A stretch of DNA of 64,000 nucleotides from Albimonas pacifica (GCF_900113695.1 NZ_FOQH01000005.1:1-64000); one strand, 5' to 3'. Numbered from the stretch's first letter, positions 8,047-19,307 are shown. Program-made: numbers and translations. Notes: generated by a model from the sequence alone, not told the origin.

Positions 8047-9351
8047 TCAGAGCAGGGCGGTCGCGAGCCAGGGGAAGGCGAAGACCAGCGCCATCGCCAG
8101 CACCATGGTCAGCGCGAAGGGCGCCGCGCCGATGAAGATGTCGCCCAGCGTGATGGTTCGGTCCTCGAGGTTCGACTTGATCACGAAGCAGGCGACGCCG
8201 AGCGGGGGCGTCAGCAGGCCGATCTCGACCGCGATGATGGTGACGATGCCGAACCAGACCAGATCGACGCCGAAGGTCTCGATCACCGGCAGCATCAGCG
8301 GCAGCAGGATCAAGAGGATCGAGGCGCTGTCGAGGATCGTGCCCAGCAGCACGATCATCACCAGGTAGAGGATCAGCACCCCGTCGAGGCCCAGGTTCAG
8401 CCCCTCCAGCAGCCCGTTCATCGCGCGGGGCAGGCCGGTCAGCGCCAGCAGGCGCGAATACATGTGCGCGCCGATGATCAGGAAGGTGATCGAGGCGGTG
8501 ACGTGCCCGGTCTCGACCAGCATCTCCCAGAAGCCGCGCGCGGTGAGGCGGCGCTTGACGAGCGCGATCACGAGGGCGCCCAGCGCGCCGACGGCCCCGG
8601 CCTCGGTCGGCGTGAAGACGCCGCCGTAGATGCCGCCGAGCACCAGCACGATCAGGGCGAGGACGGGCAGCGACCGGGTCGCCATCTCGGCGCGCCCCAT
8701 GATGCGCAGATCGGCGTTGGAGGGACGCCCGACGAAGCGGGGCGCGAAGGTGGCGAGGCCCAGGATCAGCAGCGCGTAGAGCAGCGCCAGCAGCAGCCCC
8801 GGCAGGATGCCGGCGGTGAACAGCGCCCCGATGGAGGATTCGGACAGGATCCCGAACAGGATCAGCAGCAGCGAGGGCGGGATCAGCATCCCCAGCACCG
8901 AGGAGCCCGCCACCACCCCGACCGAGAAGCGGGGCGTGTAGCCCTGGCGGATCAGCTCGGGCACCGCGATGCGGGTGAAGACGGAGGCCGAGGCGATGGA
9001 GGTGCCGTTGACCGCCGCGAACACGGCGTTGGCGAAGACGGTGGCGATGCCGAGCCCCCCGCGCAGCCTGCGGAACGCCTGGCCCGCGACGTCGAAGACG
9101 TCGCGCCCCATGCCCGAGACGCCCACCAGCACCCCCATCAGCACGAAGAGCGGGATCACCCCGAAGGAATAGCGCGCCACCGAATCCAGCGCCGCCTGGC
9201 CGAGCAGCGCCCCCGCCACCGCGATCCTGCCCTTCACCAGCCACACGCCCAGGAAGCTGACCGCCATCAGGCAGATCGAGACATGCATCCCCGTCTGGAT
9301 CAGCACCAGGATCAGCAGGATGGAGGCGAGGCCGATCTCGACGTTGCTCAT
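8047..9351 (-). CDS. dctM: TRAP transporter large permease subunit (434 aa)
   Basis: The 12-13-TM membrane subunit of a tripartite ATP-independent periplasmic transporter, which takes up an organic acid from the binding protein with sodium or protons. Typical motifs are NGTSIASASVFTRIAVPEL in the first half and ILDSASILLILLPLMLPV with GLLTPPLGVACFVI in the second half. Hydrophobic segments cover nearly the whole length. The ATG at 9351 gives the usual family start (MSNVEIGL). ATG 9360 is an alternative, and neither has a strong Shine-Dalgarno. Separated from dctQ by 733 nt, which is unusual for TRAP operons. Confidence 0.93.
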   Translation of the reverse strand: MSNVEIGLASILLILVLIQTGMHVSICLMAVSFLGVWLVKGRIAVAGALLGQAALDSVARYSFGVIPLFVLMGVLVGVSGMGRDVFDVAGQAFRRLRGGLGIATVFANAVFAAVNGTSIASASVFTRIAVPELIRQGYTPRFSVGVVAGSSVLGMLIPPSLLLILFGILSESSIGALFTAGILPGLLLALLYALLILGLATFAPRFVGRPSNADLRIMGRAEMATRSLPVLALIVLVLGGIYGGVFTPTEAGAVGALGALVIALVKRRLTARGFWEMLVETGHVTASITFLIIGAHMYSRLLALTGLPRAMNGLLEGLNLGLDGVLILYLVMIVLLGTILDSASILLILLPLMLPVIETFGVDLVWFGIVTIIAVEIGLLTPPLGVACFVIKSNLEDRTITLGDIFIGAAPFALTMVLAMALVFAFPWLATALL

Positions 9352-10084
9352 GGGCGGCATTTCCGGACGTGCGGCGGAGGGAGAGGGACGGGGGATCGTG
9401 CGGGCAGGCCTCGCCGGGAGCGCCCGGGGGCGGGCCTCCCGCCGCGGCGACGGAGACCGCCTCTGCGTCGGCCGCGGGTCGCGTCCGGCTCGCCCGGGCG
9501 GGCCCTGCGACGCGCCTGCTGCAGGCCCCGCGCGGCGAACTCCGGCGCGGCTCGCCCGCGGCCGCGGGGAGGCGCCGCGGCAGGCGTCCCGCCCGGCGCG
9601 AGCGGCGCGCCCGCGGCGCCGGGCCGGCGCCGCGCCCGGGGGAGGCGTTTCCGGGGGCGGGGGGCGGAACGGACGCCGCAGGCGGGGCCCGGCCGCAGGC
9701 CGGGCGCGCGGCGCGCGCCGCGCTCTGCAGGATCCGCCCCGGAGGGGTCTGCCCGGGGGCGTGCCGCCTCGGCCCGCCGCGGGAGACGGCGCCCCCCGGC
9801 GCCGGCCTCGCCGCGCGCCGCGGGCCTGACGCCCGCCCCGAGCCGAGCGCCGGACGCGGCGCCTCCGGGCGCCGGCTGCGCCGGCCGCGCCGCGTCGGGC
9901 CGAGCGCGGGGGGAAGCCGCCGCGCCCGCGGCGCGGGGCGGGCGGGGCGCCGGGTGGCAGGGGCGCCCGGCGGGCGCAGGCGATCCGGGGCGCCCGCCGG
10001 GCGCAGGAGAGCCGGGGCGCCCGGCGGGCGCAGGGGGGACGCGGCGCCCGGCCGGCGCCGCGGCTCGGAGCGGGCGGGGCGGGG
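9352..10084. other. Extremely GC-rich spacer between dctQ and dctM
   Basis: 733 nt inside the TRAP operon with no gene that I can support. All frames are open for long distances only because stop codons are rare at this composition, and the translations are Arg/Ala/Gly/Pro-rich in every frame. It holds the 27-bp tandem repeat at 9961-10061 and shares a 24-nt word (9922-9945) with the spacer at 40308-40331. Confidence 0.7.
9961..10061. repeat. 27-bp tandem repeat with palindromic core
   Basis: Three near-identical copies of a 20-nt unit, GGGCGCCCGGCGGGCGCAGG or a one-base variant, start at 9961, 9988 and 10015, exactly 27 nt apart. A diverged fourth begins at 10042. Each unit has an inverted core GCGCCCG/CGGGCGC, so each could form a small hairpin. 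Confidence 0.85.
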
Positions 10085-10669
10085 TCACGGGGCGCGGCCC
10101 AGCCGGGCGGCGCGGGCGTGGGCGGCGGCGAGCAGCAGGAACTGCAGCGCCGCCAGCACCGCTCCGGCCAGCACGCAGACCGCGAAGGGCCAGGCGGGAA
10201 GCTGCAGGATGCCGTAGAGCCCCACAGTCTCGTCGTCGGCGATCGAGTCCACGATCTTGGGCCAGACGTAGCGCACCAGCACCGCCAGCATCGCCGCGCC
10301 CGCGAGATGGTGGACCGCATCCAGCGCATCCGCCCACCGCGGGCTGCGCCGGCGCAGGCGACCGATCAGCATGTCGGAGCGGATCGAGCGCCCCTCGCCC
10401 ACCGCATGGGCGAGCTGCAGGAACACGATCGAGACGATCCCCGCCGAGACGATCTCCGCTGTCGCGGGGAAGGGCTTTCCGAAGAAATACCGCCCCCCCA
10501 CGTCGAGGTTGATGATCGTCATGATCGCCACCGTCCCCAGCGTGCCCGCCACCGCCAGCGCCGAGGAGACCCGGCCGAGCCATCGCGCCGCCGCCCAGGG
10601 ACGGGGCGGGAGGGCGTCGGGGCCCGCGCTCTCCTCGACCGCGGCGGCCTGCCCGGCCGCCTGGCTCAT
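10085..10669 (-). CDS. dctQ: TRAP transporter small permease subunit (194 aa)
   Basis: Four predicted membrane helices (about residues 36-57, 75-95, 115-137 and 155-180) and the DctQ-type segment VGGRYFFGKPFPATAEIV. It partners DctM in the membrane. The start ATG overlaps the dctP stop by 4 nt. The N-terminus carries about 30 extra hydrophilic residues, and the C-terminus is Ala/Arg-rich. Confidence 0.9.
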   Translation of the reverse strand: MSQAAGQAAAVEESAGPDALPPRPWAAARWLGRVSSALAVAGTLGTVAIMTIINLDVGGRYFFGKPFPATAEIVSAGIVSIVFLQLAHAVGEGRSIRSDMLIGRLRRRSPRWADALDAVHHLAGAAMLAVLVRYVWPKIVDSIADDETVGLYGILQLPAWPFAVCVLAGAVLAALQFLLLAAAHARAARLGRAP

Positions 10670-11751
10670 TCCTGCGACCAGTCGCGGGCGTGCTCGATCC
10701 CCGCCTCGCGGCTCAGGCGCATGTAGGTCTCGAGCGTCTTCGTCCCCGACAGCCCCTTGGCGTCGAGGGCCTTCGCCCACTCCATCGCCACGTTGGGCAT
10801 CTTCTCGGCGTAGGCCTTGCGCTGGGCGTCGGGGAACTCGGAGACCGTGGCGCCGGCCGCGGCGGCGGCCTCCAGGCTCTGGGCGCCGGAGGTGTAGTAG
10901 GCCTCCGCCACCACGTCCATGTAGGACTGCGCGGCCGCCTCGATCGCCTCCTTCACCGGGTCGGGGAGCGTGTCCCACACGTCGAGGTTCACGGTCAGGG
11001 CCGAGCCGTACTGCGCCCCGAAGTTCACCTTGGCGATGTAGGGGGCGACCTCGTGGAACTTGTAGGGGGCGACGGCGGTCTCGAAGGTGACGATGCCCTC
11101 GATCAGGCCGGTCGACATCGAGTTGTAGAAGGTGGGCAGGGCCAGGGCCACCGGGATCGCCTCGCCCCCCTTCAGCCAGTTCAGCGCGAGGCCGGCGGTG
11201 CCGATCTTGCGCCCGTCCATGTCGGCCAGCGTCTCGACGGGGAAGCTGGTCAGCAGGTGGTAGGCGTCGATGCCCACGGGGGCCAGCACCCGCTGGTTGT
11301 GGTCGGCCCAGGCCTGGTCGAGCTCGGGCAGCTCCTCGTGCAGCCGTTCGATCACCTCCATCAGCTTCGGCAGATCGGCGGTGCCGAAGGGGGTGACGTA
11401 GGTGATCTGCTCCAGCGGCAGCTTGTCCGCCTCGAACAGGTGGGGGACGTAGCCGAGGTCGGCGATGCCGTCCTCCACCGCCTCGAGCACGCCGTTGTAG
11501 TCGGCGACCGAGCCCGCGTAGGCCTGCGTCCACTCGATCTGGTAGTCGCCCTGCTCGGCGAGGATCCGGTCCACCTCGGGGATGAAATGGTCGCGCAGCA
11601 GCGCCACCCCCATCGCCACCGGCGCGTGGCCGGCGACGATGGTCAGCGGGATCGTCTCCTGCGCCGCGGCGGGCAGGGAGAGCGCGAGGACGGAGGCGGA
11701 GCCGAGGATCGCGGCTCTCAGGGCGGCGCGGGGCCGCGCGGGGCTGGGCAT
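10666..11751 (-). CDS. dctP: TRAP transporter periplasmic solute-binding protein (361 aa)
   Basis: A signal peptide (residues 1-30, cut after LPAAAQ) followed by a DctP fold: an N-lobe beginning IPLTIVAGHAP, and the conserved PTFYNSMSTGLIEGIVTFET region. In most DctP proteins the hinge has K-I-R, whose Arg clamps the substrate carboxylate. Here the position reads RKIGTAG (Gly at about residue 184), so the ligand may be unusual. ATG 11749-11751 is preceded by GGGAGGAA. It overlaps the end of tetR by 34 nt and the start of dctQ by 4 nt, forming the operon tetR-dctP-dctQ-dctM. Confidence 0.92.
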   Translation of the reverse strand: MPSPARPRAALRAAILGSASVLALSLPAAAQETIPLTIVAGHAPVAMGVALLRDHFIPEVDRILAEQGDYQIEWTQAYAGSVADYNGVLEAVEDGIADLGYVPHLFEADKLPLEQITYVTPFGTADLPKLMEVIERLHEELPELDQAWADHNQRVLAPVGIDAYHLLTSFPVETLADMDGRKIGTAGLALNWLKGGEAIPVALALPTFYNSMSTGLIEGIVTFETAVAPYKFHEVAPYIAKVNFGAQYGSALTVNLDVWDTLPDPVKEAIEAAAQSYMDVVAEAYYTSGAQSLEAAAAAGATVSEFPDAQRKAYAEKMPNVAMEWAKALDAKGLSGTKTLETYMRLSREAGIEHARDWSQE

Positions 11752-12494
11752 GAGGGTTCCTCCCGGTCGACGTTTTCGTCTGTCTCTGGATCGCGGCCCC
11801 GGGGGCCGTCGCTGTTGGCGGAGAGCCCGGCGAGGGCCTCCGCGGTCGGTCGCTCGAAGGCCGAGGCGAGGAAGCCCGCGAGCTCGGCGCGCAGCGCCTC
11901 GCGGTCGGCGGGGTCGCAGGCGCCCGCCGACAGGCGCTTCATGCGGCTCTCGGGCCCGGTGTCGGCCACCGCCATCAGGATCGCGCCCACCATCAGGTGA
12001 TAGCGCCAGGTGACCTCGGCGCGGGTCAGGTGGGGCGCGGCGCGGCGCAGGGCCTCGATATAGGCCGCGGCGAGCCCGTCGAGCTCCTCGCGCACCACCG
12101 CGTGGGTCCAGGGGCTGGGCTGGACCTTGTGCGAGAGCACCAGGTGCGAGAGCAGGTCGCCGGTGCGCGGGGTCATGTAGGGGTCGAGGAACGTGTCCAC
12201 GACCTCGACCGGCCGCGCCGGGCGGCCCCGCGCGGCTGCGGCGGCCTCGACCTCGGCCAGCCGCGCCAGGCGCGAGCGGGCGGTGCGGCGGGCGACGCCG
12301 CGGAACACCTCGATGGCGAGGTTGTCCTTGTTGCCGAAATGATAGTTGACGGCCGCCATGTTCGCGCCGGCCAGCGCGGTGACCGCGCGCATGGTGGCGC
12401 CGGCGACGCCGCGCTCGGCGAAGAGCTGCTCGGCGGCGGCGAGGATGCGCTGGCGGGTGCCCGGCGCGTCGCTGGCGGACTGAATCGAACGCAT
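11718..12494 (-). CDS. TetR/AcrR-family transcriptional regulator (258 aa)
   Basis: N-terminal TetR helix-turn-helix: TRQRILAAAEQLFAERGVAG then MRAVTALAGANMAAVNYHFGNKDNLAI (about residues 13-62). The C-terminal half is a ligand-binding domain with a TetR_C-type segment (VVDTFLDPYMTP). It is the first gene of the TRAP operon, its end overlapping dctP by 34 nt, so it probably regulates its own operon in response to the transported compound. The last 25 residues are Pro/Glu-rich and lie partly in the dctP leader, suggesting that the C-terminus is not structurally constrained. Confidence 0.9.
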   Translation of the reverse strand: MRSIQSASDAPGTRQRILAAAEQLFAERGVAGATMRAVTALAGANMAAVNYHFGNKDNLAIEVFRGVARRTARSRLARLAEVEAAAAARGRPARPVEVVDTFLDPYMTPRTGDLLSHLVLSHKVQPSPWTHAVVREELDGLAAAYIEALRRAAPHLTRAEVTWRYHLMVGAILMAVADTGPESRMKRLSAGACDPADREALRAELAGFLASAFERPTAEALAGLSANSDGPRGRDPETDENVDREEPSCPAPRGPAPP

Positions 12495-12561
12495 GTTTCA
12501 AATACGCGTTGCGGGGGGTGCGGTGTCAACAGGAATGACGCGAAGGGCAGGGAGCAGGGGC

Positions 12562-12834
12562 GCAGGCGCCCTGCGGGCGGGCTTGGCGGGGGCACCGGGG
12601 GTCGGGGCGCCTGGGTTGGCGAGGGGCGGGAGCCTCCGGCGGGCTCCGGACTCACCCAAGAACAAGCCCCGCGCCTGGTCTCCGGATCCGTCCATCGCGT
12701 CCGATGCCTGAGCGACTCGCCCCCTCCGGTCAAGGACAAGCCCGCGCAAGCGCGGGTCGCTTCGCGATCCTTGACCGGAGGGGGCGAGTCGCTCTGATCG
12801 GCATCCGCGATGGACGGCTCCGGAGAACAGGCGC
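12562..12834 (+). repeat. Structured dispersed element, copy A (273 nt)
   Basis: Order on the + strand: a small hairpin module (GCCCTGCGGGC, 12562-12587), a second hairpin (GGAGCC...GGCTCC about 12630-12648), a conserved single-stranded block ACTCACCCAAGAACAA, then a long hairpin with arms 12671-12736 and 12768-12834. Its 31-nt loop contains CCCGCG/CGCGGG and TCGCTTCGCGA. It lies in the 433-nt gap between tetR and the ferredoxin reductase, with the long-hairpin end 93 nt beyond the reductase stop. Same family as 24538-24820, 60032-60317 and 63575-63862. Confidence 0.92.
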
Positions 12835-12927
12835 TTTGCGAGGGTTGCCGGCGCGCGCGGCCGGAGGCGCGCCCGGGGGACGTCGGGCGCGGCGCGGGGG
12901 GCCTGCGGCGGAGAAAGGGGGGGGGCG

Positions 12928-14136
12928 CTAGAGGGTCTTGAGGTCGGCGGCGGGGTCGGCCAGGGCCTCCGGGGCGGGGGAATGGCCGGACTCGAGCCAG
13001 CGCTTGCCGCTCATGTAGGCGCGCGGGTCGTTCATCGCGTCGACGGCGATCAGCTCGGCGTCGCGGTAGTACCAGTGCGAGATCGCGCCCTCGCGCGCGC
13101 CGGGGCGGGTCACGATGCGGGTCCAGTCCTTCGCCAGGCCCGCGATTTGCAGCTTCACGTCGTACTGGTCGGACCAGAACCACGGCATCGGGTCGTAGGC
13201 GGTCGCGGCGCCCAGCATCGCGCGGGCCGCGGCGGCGCCCTGGTCGATGGCGTTGGGCACCGACTCGAGCCGCACGCGGACGCCGCGCCAGGGGAAGGAG
13301 GCGCAGTCGCCCGCGGCAAAGAGGTCGGGGACCGAGGTCCGGCAGGCGGCGTCCACCGCGACGCCGTTCTCGATCGCGCAGCCCGCCGCCTCGGCGAGCT
13401 CGGCGTTGGGCTGCACGCCGATGCCGACCACCGCGAAGTCGACGTCGAGCGTCTCGCCGTCCGCGAGGACCGCGCGCGCGAGGCGGCCGTCCTCGCCCTC
13501 CAGCCGCGCCAGGCCCACGCCCTCGCGCAGGTCGACGCCGTGGGCGCGGTGCAGGGCCGCGAACCAGGCCGCCGTCTCGGCGCAGGCGACGCGGCCCAGG
13601 ATCCGCGGCGCCGCCTCGATCAGCGTGACCGCGAGGCCGAGCTTGGCGGCCACCGCGGCGGCCTCCAGCCCGATGTAGCCGCCGCCGACCACCAGCAGCC
13701 GGCGGCCCGGTTCGAAGGCCGCGCGCATCGCGTCGACGTCGGCGAGCGTGCGCACCGCATGCACCCCTGCAAGCCCGCCGCCCATCTCGGGCGGCAGCAG
13801 GCGGGGCCGGGCGCCGGTGGCGAAGGCGAGCTTGTCGAAGGGCAGGGTCTCGCCGTCGGCGAGCGTCGCGACCTTCGCCGACGGGTCGACGGAGGCGACG
13901 CGGGCCTGCGCGCGCACCTCGATGCCGCGCTCGGCGAAGAAGGCCTCGGGGCGCAGCAGCAGCCGGTCCCGGGTCATCTCGCCGAGCAGGTATTTCTTGG
14001 AGAGCGGCGGGCGCTGGTAGGGGGCCGCGCCCTCGTCGCCCAGCAGGGTCACGGGGCCGTCGTAGCCCTCGGCGCGCAGGGTCTCGACCAGGGAGGCGCC
14101 GGCCTGGCCGGCGCCCACGACGATGATGCCGCTCAC
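12928..14136 (-). CDS. FAD/NAD(P)H-dependent ferredoxin reductase (402 aa)
   Basis: Rhodocoxin/putidaredoxin-reductase family flavoprotein that passes electrons from NAD(P)H to a [2Fe-2S] ferredoxin, usually for a P450 or Rieske oxygenase. Visible motifs: FAD-binding GAGQAGASL (about 8-16), PYQRPPLSKKYL, NAD(P)-binding VVGGGYIGLE (about 147-156) and the FAD/pyrophosphate site LFAAGDCA. GTG 14134-14136 is chosen as start because GAGGAG lies about 7 nt upstream and the FAD motif follows at once. It lies 32 nt after ssb on the same strand. No ferredoxin or oxygenase partner is adjacent. Confidence 0.9.
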   Translation of the reverse strand: MSGIIVVGAGQAGASLVETLRAEGYDGPVTLLGDEGAAPYQRPPLSKKYLLGEMTRDRLLLRPEAFFAERGIEVRAQARVASVDPSAKVATLADGETLPFDKLAFATGARPRLLPPEMGGGLAGVHAVRTLADVDAMRAAFEPGRRLLVVGGGYIGLEAAAVAAKLGLAVTLIEAAPRILGRVACAETAAWFAALHRAHGVDLREGVGLARLEGEDGRLARAVLADGETLDVDFAVVGIGVQPNAELAEAAGCAIENGVAVDAACRTSVPDLFAAGDCASFPWRGVRVRLESVPNAIDQGAAAARAMLGAATAYDPMPWFWSDQYDVKLQIAGLAKDWTRIVTRPGAREGAISHWYYRDAELIAVDAMNDPRAYMSGKRWLESGHSPAPEALADPAADLKTL

Positions 14137-14168
14137 GACGCTCTCCTCGAAGGTTTCGGACCGGGGGA

Positions 14169-14729
14169 TCAGAACGGGATGTCGTCGTCCATGTCCGAGG
14201 CGCCGCCGCCGCCGCCGCCGAAGCCGCCGCCCCCGCCGGACCGGCCGCCGCCGCCCCCGCCGAAGCCGCCGCCGGAGCCGCCCGCGCCGCCGCCGCCGCC
14301 GTAGCTGCCGCCGCCGCCGCCGAAGTCGTCGCCGCCGCGGTCGCCGCCGAAGCCGCCCCCGCCGCCGCCCTGGCCGCCGGCCGGGTCGAGGAAGGTCAGC
14401 TCGCCCCGGAAGGGACGGATCACCACCTCGGTCGTGTAGCGGTCCTGGCCGGACTGGTCCTGCCACTTGCGGGTCTCGAGCTGGCCTTCGATGTAGACCT
14501 TCGAGCCCTTCTTCAGGAAGCGCTCGGCGTTGTTGGCCAGCGCCTCGTTGAAGATGGCGACCGAGTGCCACTCGGTCCGCTCGCGACGCTCGCCGGTGTT
14601 CTTGTCCCGCCAGGTCTCGGAGGTGGCGATGCGCAGGTTGCACACCTTGCCCCCGTTCGCGAACGTCCGAACCTCCGGGTCGCGCCCGAGATTGCCGATC
14701 AGGATGACCTTGTTGACGCTGCCCGCCAT
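14169..14729 (-). CDS. ssb: Single-stranded DNA-binding protein (186 aa)
   Basis: An OB-fold domain, residues 1-110 ([56 protein letters not shown]), a Gly-rich linker of about 65 residues with few charges, and the acidic tip DMDDDIPF that docks repair and replication enzymes. ATG 14727-14729 gives the conserved N-terminus. The frame is open further upstream, but that part is not SSB-like. The Gly-rich linker accounts for the GGC/GCC-rich stretch 14200-14380. Confidence 0.97.
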   Translation of the reverse strand: MAGSVNKVILIGNLGRDPEVRTFANGGKVCNLRIATSETWRDKNTGERRERTEWHSVAIFNEALANNAERFLKKGSKVYIEGQLETRKWQDQSGQDRYTTEVVIRPFRGELTFLDPAGGQGGGGGGFGGDRGGDDFGGGGGSYGGGGGAGGSGGGFGGGGGGRSGGGGGFGGGGGGASDMDDDIPF

Positions 14730-14814
14730 GTCCCTCGCTCTCCGTCCGTCCGGGGCCGTCGCCCCGGTCCGCGTCTTCCCGCCTTTGGTTCCTCGATCCC
14801 GCGCCCGTGCACGC

Positions 14815-14827
14815 ATTCGAGTCGAAT
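14815..14827. promoter_or_regulatory. Perfect palindrome ATTCGAGTCGAAT upstream of ssb
   Basis: 6-bp arms with a 1-nt centre, 86 nt upstream of the ssb ATG and about 130 nt before ppk2, in a divergent promoter region. It is AT-richer than its surroundings. Possible operator. No regulator can be assigned. Confidence 0.3.
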
Positions 14828-14960
14828 CCGGGTTAGCCGGACGTTAACGGCGTGCGGCCCAAGAGGCCATGGGCGGCGGGGACGGTTGACCTCGCGGACC
14901 GCGGATGACGTCATGGAACCGTCGCAGCCCGCCCCTGCGGCGCGAGAGGGAGCCACGCGC

Positions 14961-15992
14961 ATGGCCGACGAGCCCGACCCCCAGGCCCCCGGACCCGACG
15001 CCGCCGAGGCGGCGGCCGCGGAGGCGCCCGGGCCCGCCCGCCGGCCGCGGCCCCGGGCGGCGCCCAGGCGCCTCGCGCAGGCGGAAGCGCCGGAGGGGCC
15101 GGTCCCGCCCGAGCGCCGCCCGACCCTCGCCGAACGCCGCCACGACCCCGAGGAGATCCGCCGCGCCTTCGAGAGCGGCGCCTTCCCCTACCGCACCCGG
15201 ATGCGCCGCCCCGTCTACGAGGCGCGCAAGGCCGAGCTGCAGGTGGAGCTGCTGAAGGTCCAGCGCTGGGCCAAGGAGACGGGCGAGCGCATCGTGATCC
15301 TGTTCGAGGGCCGCGACGCCGCCGGCAAGGGCGGCACGATCAAGCGGTTCATGGAGCATCTCAACCCCCGCGGCGCCCGCGTGGTGGCGCTGGAGAAGCC
15401 CACCGAGACCGAGCGCGGCCAGTGGTACTTCCAGCGCTACGTGAAGGAGCTGCCCACGGCCGGCGAGATCGTGCTCTTCGACCGCTCCTGGTACAACCGG
15501 GCCGGGGTGGAGCGGGTGATGGGGTTCTGCACGCCTTCCGAATACCTCGAGTTCATGCGCCAGGCGCCGGAGCTGGAGCGGATGCTGACCCGCTCGGGCC
15601 TGCGGCTCTTCAAGTACTGGTTCTCGGTGACGCGGGAGGAGCAGCGCAGGCGCTTCAAGGCCCGCGGCACCGATCCGCTGAAGCAGTGGAAGCTGAGCCC
15701 CATCGATCTCGCCAGCCTCGACAAGTGGGACGCCTACACCGAGGCGAAGGAGGCGATGTTCTTCTACACCGACACCGCCGACGCGCCCTGGACGATCGTG
15801 AAGTCCGACGACAAGAAGCGCGCGCGGATCAACTGCATGCAGGACCTGCTGTCGCGGCTGCCCTACGCGGGCAAGGACCCCGCCGTGGTGCGCGCGCCCG
15901 ATCCGCTGATCGTGGGCCGCTCGGCCCATGTCCTGCAGCGGGCCGACCACCTCCTGACGCACGAGGCGGGGCCGGGCGACGGTGCCGGCTGA
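14961..15992 (+). CDS. ppk2: Polyphosphate kinase 2 family protein (343 aa)
   Basis: Transfers phosphate between polyphosphate and nucleoside diphosphates. It has Walker [17 protein letters not shown] (about 115-130), the lid region around [18 protein letters not shown], Walker B-like [18 protein letters not shown], and the family's [22 protein letters not shown]. An Ala/Pro/Arg-rich extension of about 75 residues precedes the kinase domain. ATG 14961 has GAGGGAG upstream. An in-frame ATG at 14913 would add 16 residues. The class (AMP-, ADP- or GDP-preferring) is not settled by sequence here. Confidence 0.92.
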   Translation: MADEPDPQAPGPDAAEAAAAEAPGPARRPRPRAAPRRLAQAEAPEGPVPPERRPTLAERRHDPEEIRRAFESGAFPYRTRMRRPVYEARKAELQVELLKVQRWAKETGERIVILFEGRDAAGKGGTIKRFMEHLNPRGARVVALEKPTETERGQWYFQRYVKELPTAGEIVLFDRSWYNRAGVERVMGFCTPSEYLEFMRQAPELERMLTRSGLRLFKYWFSVTREEQRRRFKARGTDPLKQWKLSPIDLASLDKWDAYTEAKEAMFFYTDTADAPWTIVKSDDKKRARINCMQDLLSRLPYAGKDPAVVRAPDPLIVGRSAHVLQRADHLLTHEAGPGDGAG

Positions 15993-16191
15993 GGGCCGCC
16001 CCGGGGCGTATGAGCGAGACCGCCGCCGCGATCTTCGACCTCCGAGACGAGGGGGGCGCCGATCGGCTGCGCGCCGGCCCGAGCCGGCCCGGGAACCTCG
16101 TCGTGCGAGGGCGTCGCGCCCGTTCCGGCCCGCCCCCCTGCTGCCACCGTGCTGTCAGCAGCGACCAGCCGCCGCGCCGCCTTGCGGGGGC

Positions 16192-16206
16192 GTTCTCGGT
16201 TTGTTT
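16192..16206 (+). promoter_or_regulatory. LexA-type SOS box before uvrA
   Basis: GTTC-TCGGTTT-GTTT matches the alphaproteobacterial LexA operator GTTC-N7-GTTC except for the last base, 81 nt before the uvrA start. uvrA is a classic SOS gene in this class. The intergenic region 15993-16287 shows no other gene. Confidence 0.5.
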
Positions 16207-16287
16207 ACACTCTGCAGGACTCGGCATCCGCCCCCCGCGCGTTATCTAGAGCGCTTCCGGGCGCGGCGACGAGAAGGGGCGGGAGCC

Positions 16288-19167
<2,880 letters not shown>

Positions 19168-19173
19168 CCGGAC

Positions 19174-19208
19174 GCGCGGCGGGCCTGCGGACCCGCCGCG
19201 CGCCCTCC
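19174..19208 (+). terminator. Terminator after uvrA
   Basis: Perfect 10-bp stem GCGCGGCGGG (19174-19183) with CCCGCCGCGC (19192-19201), 6 nt after the stop, followed by C-rich rather than T-rich sequence. Confidence 0.5.
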
Positions 19209-19242
19209 CCCCGATCCGGCCGCGCCCGCCCCCGCGTTGGCG

Positions 19243-19270
19243 CTTGACGCGAGGGGCGCGGACGCTCAGG
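19243..19270 (+). promoter_or_regulatory. Candidate promoter for the CBS-domain gene
   Basis: CTTGACG (19243-19249) is a good alphaproteobacterial -35 box. About 16-17 nt later lies TCAGGC, a poor -10. The start codon is about 40 nt further on. Confidence 0.3.
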
Positions 19271-19307
19271 CTCGTTCTCCCAGAGGGAGATTTCCGGGAG
19301 GAAAACC

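Noticed and set aside
9961-10061. Possible CRISPR array
   Set aside because: The 27-nt period consists of a 20-nt unit plus a 7-nt spacer, which is far too short for CRISPR spacers, and no cas genes are present.
9348-10583. 411-codon open frame on the minus strand across the dctQ-dctM gap
   Set aside because: It is Arg/Ala/Gly/Pro-only, overlaps dctQ in another frame, and equally long frames exist in other phases. It follows from the rarity of stop codons at this composition.
12173-13183. Frames crossing the repeat elements that share peptide-like strings between copies
   Set aside because: The similar peptides come from the repeated DNA itself. Frames differ between copies and the changes preserve base pairing, not codons.
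14200-14390. GCC/CCG simple repeat near ssb
   Set aside because: It encodes the Gly-rich linker of SSB and needs no other explanation.
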